Assembly: GCA_014529385.2 (NCBI GenBank)
Contig: CM043952.1
Span: forward strand, 152,239,057 to 152,303,056
DNA from: Adiantum capillus-veneris
Taxonomy: Eukaryota; Streptophyta; Polypodiopsida; Polypodiales; Pteridaceae
Length of the DNA stretch: 64,000 nucleotides
Direction: 5' to 3'
This document shows positions 11,080 to 22,227 of this stretch, in pieces; positions within the stretch are counted from its first letter, which is position 1, and each line of letters starts with the position of its first letter. The notes under the pieces are model-generated. The model saw nothing but the letters and a program-made list of their open reading frames with translations, made no database searches and was not told the origin of the DNA. The position numbers and the translations under genes were made by a program.

Positions 11080-13546
11080 TAGAAACTGGCCTTGGGGTAC
11101 CCTAAAAGTTTGGATTTATATCTGACTCAATTTGGAGTTGTCTATCAAAAGTTAGAGCAGTTTTGGTGAGCTGCACTTGAAACTGCACTCAAAACAGTTT
11201 CAGGATCAAGGATTTTTGCTTGTATCTTGACCAAACGTGACCCAAATTTGTTGAAACTTGGTCACTAGGCTTACTTTACAGTGCTTAACACTTCTAGAAG
11301 CTCAATGTGAGTTTTCACCTCCAAATTCGGGTTAGAGACATCATACGCGTATAAAGCCTATGTGCTCAAATTTGACAAAATTTGGTATGTGAGCTCTCCT
11401 TGATGTCCTCTACCCACTGGTATGCTCAATTTATGATTTTGACCTTTATTTTGACACTTGAGACATTATACACATATAATGTCTTTTGTGGTAGAATGAG
11501 GTGACTTTTGTTCCATTGATTCTTCATCACTCAAGCAAGTCTCAGCAAGTTTCAGAACTCAATTTGGACATTTTTTGAGCAAGTTAAGACCAATACAAGC
11601 CTAAATCTGCAGTTTTCTGTCTTTTGCTCTTTGCAAGCCCAAATGAGCTCCAAATTCTATGAAATTTTTGGCTAGGGACTTCTTTTATGCTCTAGGACAC
11701 TGAGTTATACTCAAAATGTCTGATTTAACCCAGATCTTGCCTATGAGACTTTATACGCGTATAAAGTCTTTTGGCTCAAAATTCACTTAGGTTTCTACCC
11801 AAGGTACTCCTTGATGCATACAACAAGAATATGTGATCACATCAAATTTTGGATGTTAAAATTACTCAAAATCACCTCTTTTTCACCCTTTCAGTCTTGT
11901 ATCTGCAAAATTCTCTTTAAATGCAAAAGTATGTGTCCAAATGAGATGAGATTTTGCAAGCAAGCTTAACACACCTTTTTCCAACCCCCTGTGTGGTCAA
12001 AAGTGAAATTTGACTTTCAGATCTGGCCTTGAGACATCATACGTGTATAAAGTCTATGTGCTCATAATTGGCCCAAATTTGGTGAGTAAGCTTGTCTTGT
12101 TGTGCTTAACACCCTGGTAAGCTCAGATTTCAATTTTGATCTCTAAAAGTGCCCCTTAGACTTCATATGCATATGAAGTCTAACTCGTCAGAATGAAGTG
12201 AATTTCACTAACAGGTTCCTCACTACACTGGCAACTTACAACAAGTTTCAAAATTGAATTTTGACACTTTTTGAGGAAATTATGGCCAATACAAGCATTC
12301 ACTTGCCTAGATGCATCTATGGTCTTTGCAAACCCAAAAGTCATCCAAATTTGATGAAATTTGGCCTATATGCTTCCCAAATTTTGTAGATCACAAGAGT
12401 ACACTCAGTTGTAACTTTTGACCTCAGATCTTGCCTTGAGACTTCATATGCGTATAAAGTCTTTTTGCTCAGATTTTAGTTCTCGTTCTACCAGAGGTGC
12501 CCCTTAGTGTGTAGAACAAGAATATGTGCTCACAGCATATTTTGGATGTCAAAATTGCTCAAAATCATCACTTTTCACAAGGAAATACTCTGAAAGAGTA
12601 AAATCCCCCCAGTTTTCAATCTATAAGGCCAAATGACACGAAATTTGGTGTGTGTGCTCAACACAACATGCAGAAGATAATGTCAAAAGTTCAAATTTGC
12701 TGCCAAAATCACCCTTGAGACTTCATACGCGTACTGCTGATGAATTTTTGGATAGAACTCATCCACAAGCATCCCCAAGTCTCTAACAATGGTTTTCAAG
12801 CACTCTTGCCAATTTTCATGCAAAAATGTGCTCAGAATCACAAGTTCTTCTATTTTCTATTTCAGACACTCCATCTTTTGCCTTTTGGGTGTCAAGAGTT
12901 GTTCAAAACTTTAGTTTCAAGGTGTATTTACGGAAAACCCCCCCTTTCTGAACACACAGGTGCAGTCAGATTTTTCAAATTTGGTCTCCAGATGCCCCTT
13001 GAGACTTTATACGCGTATAAAGTCTAAGTTTACAAAATTTATAGTTTTTCTTCACAGAACCCTTGCACTTGCTCTCTTATATGCTCAGTAGCAATCACCT
13101 ATGCAAAAATCAGAACTCTTTTTATTGCATTTTTCCTCAAAAACAGCCTTTCCAAAGATCATGAATGCAAACAAGCACTTTAGCAAATAAATCAGTGATG
13201 AATAGCTCTAGATCAAAATCAAATCACTTACCTAAAGCTACTCCTATAAATCATATGGGGTTTTACATCTATGAGTACAAAAACGCTTCAATGCCACACA
13301 CAGACTAGCAAACGCTTTTATCACCTCACAAATCACTCGACCACCACAACAACTACTCTAATCTACAAATCCTTACTAAATATTCCTAGTCACAGACCCT
13401 CGGCAAGGCACACGCTTCCTGGCTATCCACTTGATCTCGGAATAACCTCTTCCGGATCCACTTAAGAAAAATGCTTTCTTTAGCCAAAACTAAAGCCAGC
13501 AACCATCACACGAGTGTTAGTAGGAATACCTACCTAAGTCCTTGTG
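11080..13546 (-). other. Long non-coding leader of element Z
   Basis: No coding potential. It is built of diverged tandem repeats: phrases such as CCAAATTTGGTGAG and TTGCTCAAAATCA recur about every 690-700 bp. It carries eight 24-bp palindromes or palindrome-like sites. It lies between the PBS and gag, so in element RNA it would be the 5' leader. Confidence 0.7.
11336..13025. repeat. Array of eight 24-bp palindromes
   Basis: Sites are at 11336, 11461, 11746, 12032, 12158, 12439, 12718 and 13002. The half-site is AGACTTTATACG or close to it. Copies at 11746, 12158 and 13002 are perfect palindromes, and 12158 has a different sequence in both arms (AGACTTCATATG). The copy at 12718 has lost its right arm. 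Spacing repeats as about 125, 285 and 285 bp, giving a unit near 697 bp. Confidence 0.9.
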
Positions 13547-13563
13547 TCCCTGGCAACGGCGCC
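13547..13563 (-). promoter_or_regulatory. Primer-binding site of element Z (tRNA-Asp-like)
   Basis: The minus strand reads GGCGCCGTTGCCAGGGA directly after the LTR end ...CGCAACA. It differs at one base from the recalled tRNA-Asp complement. Confidence 0.8.
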
Positions 13564-14206
13564 TGTTGCGGGAGAGAATCACACCACCTATAAAGTGCAT
13601 GCAACACAACCTAGATCAACATAATTTCAATCGAGGAAATGTATTTATCTTGTCAGGTTGAGACCATCCTACACATACAACACTCTGGAAGGCCAACTAA
13701 ACCACAACCTAGAGTCTCACTACTCTCAACTACACCACCTACCCGCATACACACAACAGAAGAAAACGCATCAAATCAGACCAGAATCGCACAAAACTCA
13801 AGGAGCACCATACCCTCACTAGGATACACCTGTCCCTAAGCCTCTACACTCAAAACCCTAGCTCTAAACCCATCTACGAAAAACACGCATAAAGACAGAG
13901 CAAAATTTTGAATGTGCCTGAAACAGAAATCTATGAGTACCTATGCATAGCTTATGTCGCTACGATTCTAAAGACTACTTGCAAGAAAAAAACAGACATT
14001 GTTTGATATACTTATGACCACAAGTAGCTTGTAGATGCGCGAGTGCATATGCTCCGTTCCGTGAGGAATGCTTGGTGTTGTCACATAGCTCTTTCCGAGG
14101 CTAGCTCGCTGGTGAAGTCTAATCTACAATGTGATGAGCGAGCACGGAGTAGCACCAGGATGAAGCTCATGCTCTCTCTCTTCCTCTCTCAGACACAGTC
14201 GATGGC
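13564..14206 (-). repeat. Partial 5' LTR of element Z, minus-strand copy
   Basis: Inverted relative to 7612-8296, with the same order of landmarks: TGTTGCGGGAG end, GACCATCCTACACATAC, TCTATGAGTACCTATGC. Homology stops near 14206, just beyond the CT-rich tract, so the U3 start with TGTTGACC is missing. Confidence 0.85.
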
Positions 14207-14655
14207 CCGCTCTTTGGTGGTTGGGGTTTGGATCTTCTTTGGTGGTAGAAGCGGGAACTCAGTCTCAACCCAAAGTGGTGTCGGTCCCTCTTGCAATGTA
14301 ATGGAGCTATGGGCTCCCCCTCGTGCATATGTAGTCTCTGTATGCTCTATGTCATTGTATTTGTGCTATTTTGTAATGGAAATGGCCTATAACTTTAAGA
14401 ATAGTGGAATTAAGAGAATTAGAGTGAGCATTTTCATGAGACTACTTTGAGAATGTAGAGGGTGAATTTATTTAGCGGTAGCAACATAACCATTATACTT
14501 AATTAACTTGGCATAACAATACTTTTGCAAGAGAGAAAATTAGAGAACATGACAATAGTTGAGGACCGAACTTATGTGGAGCCGGTCCCCCCTCCAATAG
14601 GCTTTTGTATCATAGATTCTCCCATCAAGAGAGAGACTTGGTACAATACAATCTT
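14207..14655. repeat. Repeat family Y, copy 2, with unassigned flank
   Basis: 14530-14600 matches 5345-5410 (GAGGACCG...GGAGCCGGTCCCC). 14207-14410 is unassigned, with no gene recognised. Confidence 0.45.
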
Positions 14656-14960
14656 AGTGTTCCTTGTGACCTAGGTGATGCAATGAAGATGAAAATCTTC
14701 ATGCATCACGAGCATAGCATAAACATGTGAAAGCATTAACCATCCCCGGCCTCAATCCCAAGGCCTAAAACACCTTCGAAGGTGGAGAATAGCATAATAA
14801 TGATGATTACAAAGATGGAAATTTTAAGCATTGAAGCATGTCTCTCGGTTGGATTTGCATTCCATAGCCAAGAGTGTTGGTGTAGGCTCTCAACTTCTCA
14901 ACAAGCTTGGAGAAGGATATGGAGCTCTTGTGCTTTGCACCTTACACAATGAGAGAGAGG

Positions 14961-15019
<59 letters not shown>

Positions 15020-15330
15020 AGTGTATACCCCCCAAGCTAGCCCCTAGCTTCCTTGGTTGATACCCCCTTGTAGCTCATGATGGAAGTTGATTGGACCCCT
15101 TCAAGCCTAGCCAGTCACATGCAGAGTGCATATCAAGCAATCATGCTAGCCTTGGGACAAGTGTCTCCCTTTCACCTTTGAGAGAGAGGACTTGATAAAT
15201 GCATAAAAAATTAATTAAATTAGCTAAATTATCATTGGAACCCTTGAGAGGCCAACCAATAGGCTCTAGGCACCTTATGAGGGCAACATGCAGAGGAACT
15301 TGACATGTGTCCCTATTGCTTCTTTAGGCA
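14656..15330 (-). repeat. Repeat family X, copy 2 (partial)
   Basis: It aligns with 50985-51680: TGTTCCTTGTGACCTA, then GATGCAATGAAGATG, CCTTCGAAGGT, GGATTTGCATTCCATAGCC, and a GT tract (14963-15017). The outer block corresponding to 51680-52328 is missing, and gypsy D RNase H sequence begins instead. Confidence 0.7.
14963..15017. repeat. (GT)n microsatellite
   Basis: About 27 GT units within repeat family X. Confidence 0.95.
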
Positions 15331-15721
15331 AGGCTTGACTTGTGTGATTCATCGGCATTGAGCCTTCGGCTCTCATATGCTTTGGAATGACCTTCTTGAA
15401 GCAAAACTGCTCCAAAGTAATCACCGCAAGCATCACATTGGACCTCAAATGGCTTTGAGAGATCCGAAAGCATAAGGACTGGTTGGGAGGTAAGCTTCTC
15501 TTTGAGCTTGTCAAAAGAATTTTTCTCTTTAGTAGACCTTGAGTACTTAACATTCTTCTTTTTGTTAAGTCATGCAATGGTCCCGCTATTTGAGAGAATT
15601 TGTCTATGAAGCATCTGAAGTATGCACACATACCTATAAAGCTCATGTAGATTCCTTGGATTAGGCAATGCTTTTATTACCTCTAACTTTGATGGATCCA
15701 TATGGATACCATCTTGAGAGG
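15313..15721 (-). pseudogene. Gypsy element D: RT thumb and RNase H start
   Basis: The minus strand gives DGIHMDPSKLEVIKALP, then, after a frameshift, FIGMCAYFRCFIDKFS and AGPLHDLTK (the RT/RNase H connection). In another frame it gives CDACGDYFGAVLLQEGHSKA, the RNase H start, with YESRRLN following. At least two frameshifts are needed. It is the continuation of the RT at 22228-22726: the reading runs from LGHI at 22228 into TSQDGI here, and element C separates the two halves. RNase H and integrase beyond 15313 are lost at the junction with repeat X. Confidence 0.85.
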
Positions 15722-15726
15722 TAATA
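15722..15726. repeat. Target-site duplication (TAATA), left
   Basis: TAATA here and at 22223-22227 flanks element C. It lies inside the gypsy D RT sequence. Confidence 0.85.
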
Positions 15727-16227
15727 TGTAATGGAAATGATAAATTATTTTATTTATTGTTTATTGTAGCTGACAAGTGACAAAGGCATAGATGCTTTAT
15801 GGAACGTACAAAGGATACCAGATTCTTATCATTGTATTGTTAAAGCGCTCTGTATGAGATATGGCCAATTAATGTATGGAAAACCACAGTGTGTATTCAT
15901 TTTGAGCATTCAAAATTCTATAAAGTAAATACGTGCAAGAGGAAAATGCTCACTCTTGCACGGGGGGAGATTGCACCCAGTTCTTGTGTCTTTTCTTCTC
16001 TTCTCTTCCCTCTCCTCTCTCGACGTGATGGTGTAGCACTCCACTCTAAGAGGTGCGCTTGCACGTGCTCTCTCGCTCTATCTCGTTTTTGTTGTCTCTC
16101 TCTGTTCATGTACATCGTCGATTATGTGCTTGTTGGATGTGTCAGGTATGCAGTACGATTATTTTTTATGGTTTGTATTATGTTATTCTTGATATTTATA
16201 GGGTTCTCCACGCCTCTGTTTGTAGCA
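15727..16227 (+). repeat. 5' LTR of element C
   Basis: 501 bp, beginning TGTAATGG and ending GTAGCA. It contains GGGGGGAGATTGCACC and a CT-rich stretch (CTTTTCTTCTCTTCTC), both repeated in the 3' LTR. Confidence 0.85.
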
Positions 16228-16228
16228 A

Positions 16229-16240
16229 TGGTATCAGAGC
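16229..16240 (+). promoter_or_regulatory. Primer-binding site of element C (tRNA-iMet)
   Basis: TGGTATCAGAGC, the usual plant Ty1/copia initiator-Met tRNA primer site, one base after the LTR. Confidence 0.9.
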
Positions 16241-17907
16241 TGAGGCTACACTCTTGGTAACAAGAAAAACACTTGGTGCAACAGATTTGATTTTTGATAA
16301 CATAGATCTTCACGATTGTGTAACACAGATAAGTACAATTATATACTTCTATTTTGTTTCATATCTTGTTTAATCTCTTCTTAATGATGTATTATCTTTG
16401 CAAAAGTTTGGGATCACATCTGATTATGGAAACTACTTGATTGGATCTCATATGTAGATATATGCAAGTGTGTGTGTGGGAAGAAACACTAGATGAATTG
16501 TAGTATAAGAAGTAGGCAAGGTGAATGATGCTCCAAAGGCTCCAAGAAGAAGGATGAGGAGTTTTAACTCCATGAATCTTGAGTATTAGGAAGAAGGAGA
16601 ACTAGAAGCGCAAACGAAGATTTTCTTTTATTTTTGAGAAGACAACATCGAGAGCTCTCAAGTAGTTACTCGACAAGGCTAGCTTGACTTTGAAAAGGAA
16701 TTAGATATCTAGCACAACATGCAAGATAAAACTTCTTTTGCACTAACCAACTCGCCCAAGGCCGAATACCTAAGAGGGAACTGAAATAGAGTAGTGAGGA
16801 GACCACAAATTTCACACGGTGGGAATTCACCCCTAATCAACCACCCAAAAAAAAGGTTTCATGAGTTTTATTAAAAAAAAAAAAACTATGGAGCTAGTTG
16901 TGTAGTGTGCAGTGGAGCGAATCAAGGCCCGGATCACTAATAACCCTACCATGTGACAAGCTTGGCGATTCAATTGCTAGGCGACAATAACTCCCATCCT
17001 CGCCACCACGGCCAACAACAACATCAATGGTAGTGGCGATGACCAACATTGGCTACGAGTAGCATAGTAGCAGCCTCAATACTCATTGCAAGAGATTCTT
17101 TTCTCTGTTTATCTCTCTCTCCCCCCCTAAAAAAACCGTCAATCCTCTCTCTCTCTCTCTCTCTCTACAGCCCACACACACCATCCTCTCTCCACCAATG
17201 CTTTCTCTCACCCCAGCAACCACAACTGCAAATCTCTCTCATGCTTGCCACCATCTAGTGGCCATGCTGTGCTTGTTTCTCCCTTTCTTTCTCTTAGATC
17301 TCCCACATCATTTTTTTCATGGACCTAAGCAGTTATCATCGTCTATCTCTCTCTCTTTTTCAATTGGTAACACAGACCCCCGAGGGATTCACCATGGAAA
17401 ACTTATCGCACCACATAAGTGCAGGGGAGGGTTTCTTTTTCACAAGTTACATAAGCGTATAAGTTAGTGGCAGGCCCCCAACAATTTATCTCCCAAGCTT
17501 AAAAATAAGGGAGGGGGTATCATATTTATGCGCGGGGGGGGGGGGGTGAGAAAAAGGGAAAATGAGAGGAAGTTTTGTGTTTCAAAATTATGGCTTCCCA
17601 AAAGAGGCTATCCTCGAACTTGTGAGTCAATCGCTACAAAGATACATGCAAGAACTAACACTGCTTTGTATCAATTGATTGTTTTGTTATTATAGTTCAT
17701 TTGTTGAGGGATGAAAGCTATAAAGTGTTTGTATAGATGCAAATTTACAAGGAGAATCTAGCACAACTTTATAATCATGTTTTTTGAGTAATTTAGATGT
17801 GTCAAAATTGGACGAGTAGCTAGAGTGCAAGCTAAACGAGCACATAGTTTGAAAGTCAAACTAAGACACATTGAGGGTACATCTAGTTATCAATAGAAGT
17901 GGTTCAT

Positions 17908-18081
17908 TAGTGCATTGCCAGTCACTATGCTACATGCTCTTTGACTAGTTTTACTCAGTTAGATCATGTGAGACCTAAATTTTATATGTAAGATTAGTGC
18001 GTTTCCAGTCACTATGCTACATGCTCTTTGACTAGTTTTACTCAGTTAGATCATGTGAGACCTAAATTTTATATGTAAGAT
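17908..18081. repeat. 87-bp tandem duplication
   Basis: Units 17908-17994 and 17995-18081 are nearly identical; the start differs as GCATTGCC versus GCGTTTCC. It is inside element C. Confidence 0.95.
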
Positions 18082-18421
18082 AAAGGTATGATAGTTTTTT
18101 GCATTGATTATCGTATAAGCGTAGAAAGGGGGATAATATTCCCTAATATAAGTCGTATATAGGGGTTTTATCAAAGTTGTTCGCTCGCAGGTGGTGTCCC
18201 ATTTTTTTTATATAGAGTGAATCCCCAAGGCACACACCCTACGTAGTTGCACGCATGTAGCCATGAGATACCAACTAGGGATAATTTGTGCTGGCACCTC
18301 CAATTCTTCGACGCCCACTTCTATCTACCACACACAGGACGCAAGCAACCAGTAGAACAAGGTCAATCGATAGCCACCACAAAACATTTTCTTCTAACCA
18401 ACTCGATCGATAGACAACAAT

Positions 18422-18426
<5 letters not shown>

Positions 18427-18465
<39 letters not shown>
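18427..18465. repeat. (CT)n microsatellite
   Basis: About 19 CT units, with shorter CT tracts nearby at 17145-17168 and 18479-18495. Confidence 0.95.
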
Positions 18466-18467
<2 letters not shown>

Positions 18468-19929
18468 CTAGTTATCAATCTCTCTCTCTCTCTCTAAACA
18501 ACGCCCTCCCCTAAACTGCAGATTTCAATGAGTGCTCAACTCCGTCGGTGCCACTCTAGTGCATGCCGACTCCTGCACACACGGTGCACCAACCACTCTT
18601 CACATCACTCACTCGAGGCCGCCGTTCAAACTCAAGATATAGTGATCACATTCACTCAACTCCCTCACCCTGGGTAGCCGTCTGCATGTATTAGCCTAGC
18701 TAGTCATTTTTTTTGTCCACTCACGTCCCTCTGTCTCTCTCTTTTTTTGTACATGCATGCACCCAACTAGTGCCGATCGCTCGATTCTTTCTTCGACGCA
18801 CTGCTCAAATTTGGGGTGGCCCCAGCTCTAGGAAAAAAATAAAATAAAAATTCCTTTGATCTTATTATACATTTAAGGAATTGATTTCTCACTTAAAAAT
18901 AACCAGGTGTCTACAAACATGCACAACTCCCCTTAGGCCATTTGAAGCACACAAACTCCTTTGACAAGACCACCAATGGCACAGCTAGAGTGAGTAGATT
19001 TTGTGAGCTTATGCTGTGATCTTGGTGGTGCATCTTGCGAAGCAATGGAGACGGCATCAACTACTGATGAGGAGTGCAACTTTGACTCTCTCGGACCCTT
19101 CATCACCTATGCTTGCACTCGTGGCCTTCGCTCTAGGCGAATGCAAGTTTTACAGTTTTTTTTACTTTACTTCATTTTAATTTGTACCCCGGCATTAGAT
19201 TAGATTCACACAGATTGTATCACTTTGGATCTCATAGGTAATTTTGACCTTTTGACAACTAAAGACTTTACTTTATCTTTTTTTGTACCAAGACATTGTA
19301 TTGGATCCATAAGGATTGTATTAGTTTGATCCCCTAGGCCATTGGAAGAAGGGTAATATAACATTTCATTTCATCTCTCTCTCTCTCTCCCTTCCCCCCT
19401 TCCACTGTGACTCCCTACCGAGGCAGGCATTCACGAAGCTTTTCTACGATCGCTTCAATACTTTCTCGCACAACGCCAGGCATCCACGTGCATAGACGAT
19501 GATGATGATGATTTTAGTCTTACATTTTTAGGGTTTTAGTTTTAGTTCTTTTTAATTTAGTTTTTCACTTTACTTTATTTTATTTTGTACCCATATATTG
19601 TATTAGATCCACCGAGATTGTATGTTACAGTGCAAACATATAATACGATGTCAATAAAATTATTAATTTTTGTTAATTTATATGTGTTGATCAAATATGT
19701 GAGACATTATTATATTACTAACACAAAATAACAAAATATATAATAACACAAAAAATATAGAATTTATAAAAAAAAATTACATAAAACAACCATTCGTTGA
19801 TCAAGACGATATATATAATATAGTAATAATAGAGTACAAGTCAAAGACACATATATTATGATAAAAATTGCAATAGTAGTAAATGTCGTTACTATTACAA
19901 ATAGAAGATAAATGGTATAGAAAAGAATA

Positions 19930-19931
<2 letters not shown>

Positions 19932-19992
<61 letters not shown>

Positions 19993-19993
19993 A
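19932..19993. repeat. Compound (AC)n(TA)n microsatellite
   Basis: About 22 AC units continue into about 9 TA units, within a very AT-rich segment (19600-20500). Confidence 0.95.
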
Positions 19994-20997
19994 ATATATA
20001 TAAGAAAATCATAGAAATAAGATATTAGAATTAATGTTGATATAAAATAAAAATATATAACATACAATGTACATTTACATTACATTATAATACAATAAGA
20101 GAATATTACATAGCAATAATTCATTTGTTATCTATACTATGTGTTTTATAGATGAAAATAGTAATAGTAAATTACATTATATAACTAAGATATATTAACA
20201 TTTCAACTAATATAATAAATGATAATAGATTAGATCCTAATAAGTAGATGGATAAAATATTTAAAATAACTCAATAGTGTATATTATATAAAGAGTAACA
20301 ATAGAGATTAGATTACAGTTAGCAATTAGTAAAGAAACTATTACTGTCATTGCATCTAAAGATTTGAATTAACAATTATCATAACAATGCACAAAATTAT
20401 AATTATAGTAATAGTCTATGCTATTAAGTTAGACTGCAGAGTTTTTCTTCTCGCTAAGTAGTCTCACATTTTAGTTTCAGTAAAGCTATGGATAGATTTT
20501 TATTTGTGTTCCAGTATAATTTATTTTCAACATTGCCATTGTCAAGTCAGGGTGCCAAGACTATACGTTCTAAATGTGCAATCAAACACTTATATCAAAT
20601 CAAATTCTAGATAGAAGGAATATTTCATGGCCAATTATTAACACAAGCTTAACACATTTTGGATTTGTTGACTATACTTTGGCGTAAGTTTGATAGTTGC
20701 AACTTTCTCTTAGGTGTGCCTCTCTCCACACGCACACACTGGTATATATATTTTTAAATGCAACATACTATCCAGGTACATACGTCCAATACCTCCTTGC
20801 TTTCTTATTTTTCAAGCTATGAACCTAGCCATTTCTCATATGATGGCTTGAACTACGCACTAAATGGAATTTTTTCTGAACAAACAGATAGTAAATAATG
20901 AACAAACAGTTTGTGAGTGATTTGATATACTCCAAAATGGTGTGAAACAAATAATAAATATGTTTTATGTCTTGTCTGGTCCATTGGTCACATGCAC

Positions 20998-21262
20998 ACA
21001 GATTCACTAATTTAGGCAGTGTGTCAATGCTCATCTTGGTGTAGATTCATCGATTTAGGCAACACCACTTGTCCGTGTAGGTCCGCCGATTTAGGTAGTA
21101 CGAGTGCAGACTCGTCGATTTAGGAAGCACAATAATAAACTATAGATTCATGATTTTTTAAAAATACCAAATGGAGATTCACCGATTTAGGCAGCATTAG
21201 TGCAAAGTCGCAGATTTAGGCAGCACGTCTTATTGGTGTAGATTCGACGATTTAGGCAACAA
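20998..21262. repeat. Degenerate minisatellite, GATTTAGGCAGCA core
   Basis: Seven copies of a roughly 35-40 bp unit with core GATTC-YCGATTTAGGCARCA occur, near 21000, 21045, 21083, 21114, 21180, 21210 and 21246. Non-repeat sequence interrupts them around 21130-21165. The array is in element C, about 0.5 kb before its 3' LTR. Confidence 0.85.
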
Positions 21263-21733
21263 TGATCACGAAATCATGCTGCAGTGGTTGGCCACCACTG
21301 TCCTTAGTATGATTTTGTTACCCGAGTATACAAAATAGAGGATATTTGGATTTGGATTGAAATGGATATATGTTGGCAGCTATTTGGATTTGGATTTAAA
21401 ATTGATATATGATGATTTTCTATCGCGACAGTATTTATGGAATTGAACTTTGGATTGATCAAAGTTGATTTATTGCATGATGAGTGTGACCAATGATATC
21501 CTGAGTCATGAGGGTATGATATATAGTGCTTATTCTAGTGGTATGGGACACTAGAATAGGTAGTATGTGGATGACGGCGGGCATAAGCAATGTTATTCAA
21601 TTTTGTGAAAAAAAAGTCAATATGTGCTACTTCTAACACAGAGTACTAACCATTGTTTTTTAAAAATATGAGTATGATTGCAGATTTTTAACTTCGCAAC
21701 AACTGAGGACAATTGCTTTCCAACAAAGAGGTA

Positions 21734-22222
21734 TGTAATAGAAATGATAAATTATTGTTATTATTGTTTATTGCAGCTAACAAGTGGCAAAGGTATAAAT
21801 GCTTTATGAAACATACACAGGATACCATATTATTATCATTGTATTATTAAAGTGCTCCATATGAGATATGGCCAATTTATGTCCGACCAAACAGTGTGTA
21901 TTCATTTTGAGCATTCAGAAATCTATAAAATACGTGTAAGAAAAAAATGTTCACTTTTGCATGGGGGGAGATTGCACCTAATGCTTGTGTCTTTTCTTCT
22001 CTCCTCTTTCCTCTCCTCTCTTGCCGTGCCTGTGTAGCACTCCGCTCTAGGAGGTGCGTCAACACGTGCTCTCTAGCTCTATCTCTCTTCTTGTCTCTCT
22101 CTGCTCGCGTATAGTATGGATTATGTGTTGTGCAATTCGTCAAGTATGCAGATTTGTCTATTTATGGTTAGTAGCGTGCTATTTGAGATATTTTGTAGGG
22201 CCATTACGCTCCCATTTATACA
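21734..22222 (+). repeat. 3' LTR of element C
   Basis: 489 bp, TGTAATAG...TTATACA, direct repeat of 15727-16227. It is followed by the TAATA duplication at 22223-22227. Confidence 0.85.
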
Positions 22223-22227
22223 TAATA

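Larger units (their letters stand above)
8658..14206 (-). mobile_element. Gypsy-type LTR element Z, minus-strand copy, truncated
   Basis: In minus-strand order: a partial 5' LTR (13564-14206, homologous to 7612-8296), an adjacent PBS (13547-13563), a leader of about 2.5 kb with a palindrome array, then decayed gag sequence down to about 8658. No protease, RT or integrase and no 3' LTR in this orientation were found. It is either truncated or non-autonomous. The tRNA-Asp-like PBS and gag motifs place it with plant Ty3/gypsy elements. Confidence 0.7.
15727..22222 (+). mobile_element. Non-autonomous LTR retrotransposon C (no coding capacity)
   Basis: Two direct LTRs (15727-16227 and 21734-22222) flank 5.5 kb. 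A TGGTATCAGAGC primer-binding site lies one base after the 5' LTR, a purine-rich AAAGAGG lies before the 3' LTR, and TAATA is duplicated at both ends. The interior has no gag or pol motif in any frame. It holds microsatellites, an 87-bp tandem duplication and a minisatellite. The initiator-tRNA-Met PBS points to a Ty1/copia-type partner supplying enzymes in trans. Size and lack of genes resemble LARD-type elements. The two LTRs are visibly diverged, so the insertion is not recent. Confidence 0.85.

Noticed and set aside
11336-13025. CRISPR-like array
   Set aside because: Spacing is long, spacers are themselves repeated, and the context is a plant retroelement.
14043-14450. 135-codon plus-strand frame
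   Set aside because: It spans the end of inverted LTR Z and unassigned repeat; no recognisable protein.
16053-16373. Plus-strand frames of 106-123 codons
   Set aside because: They lie across the 5' LTR and PBS of element C and carry no domain.
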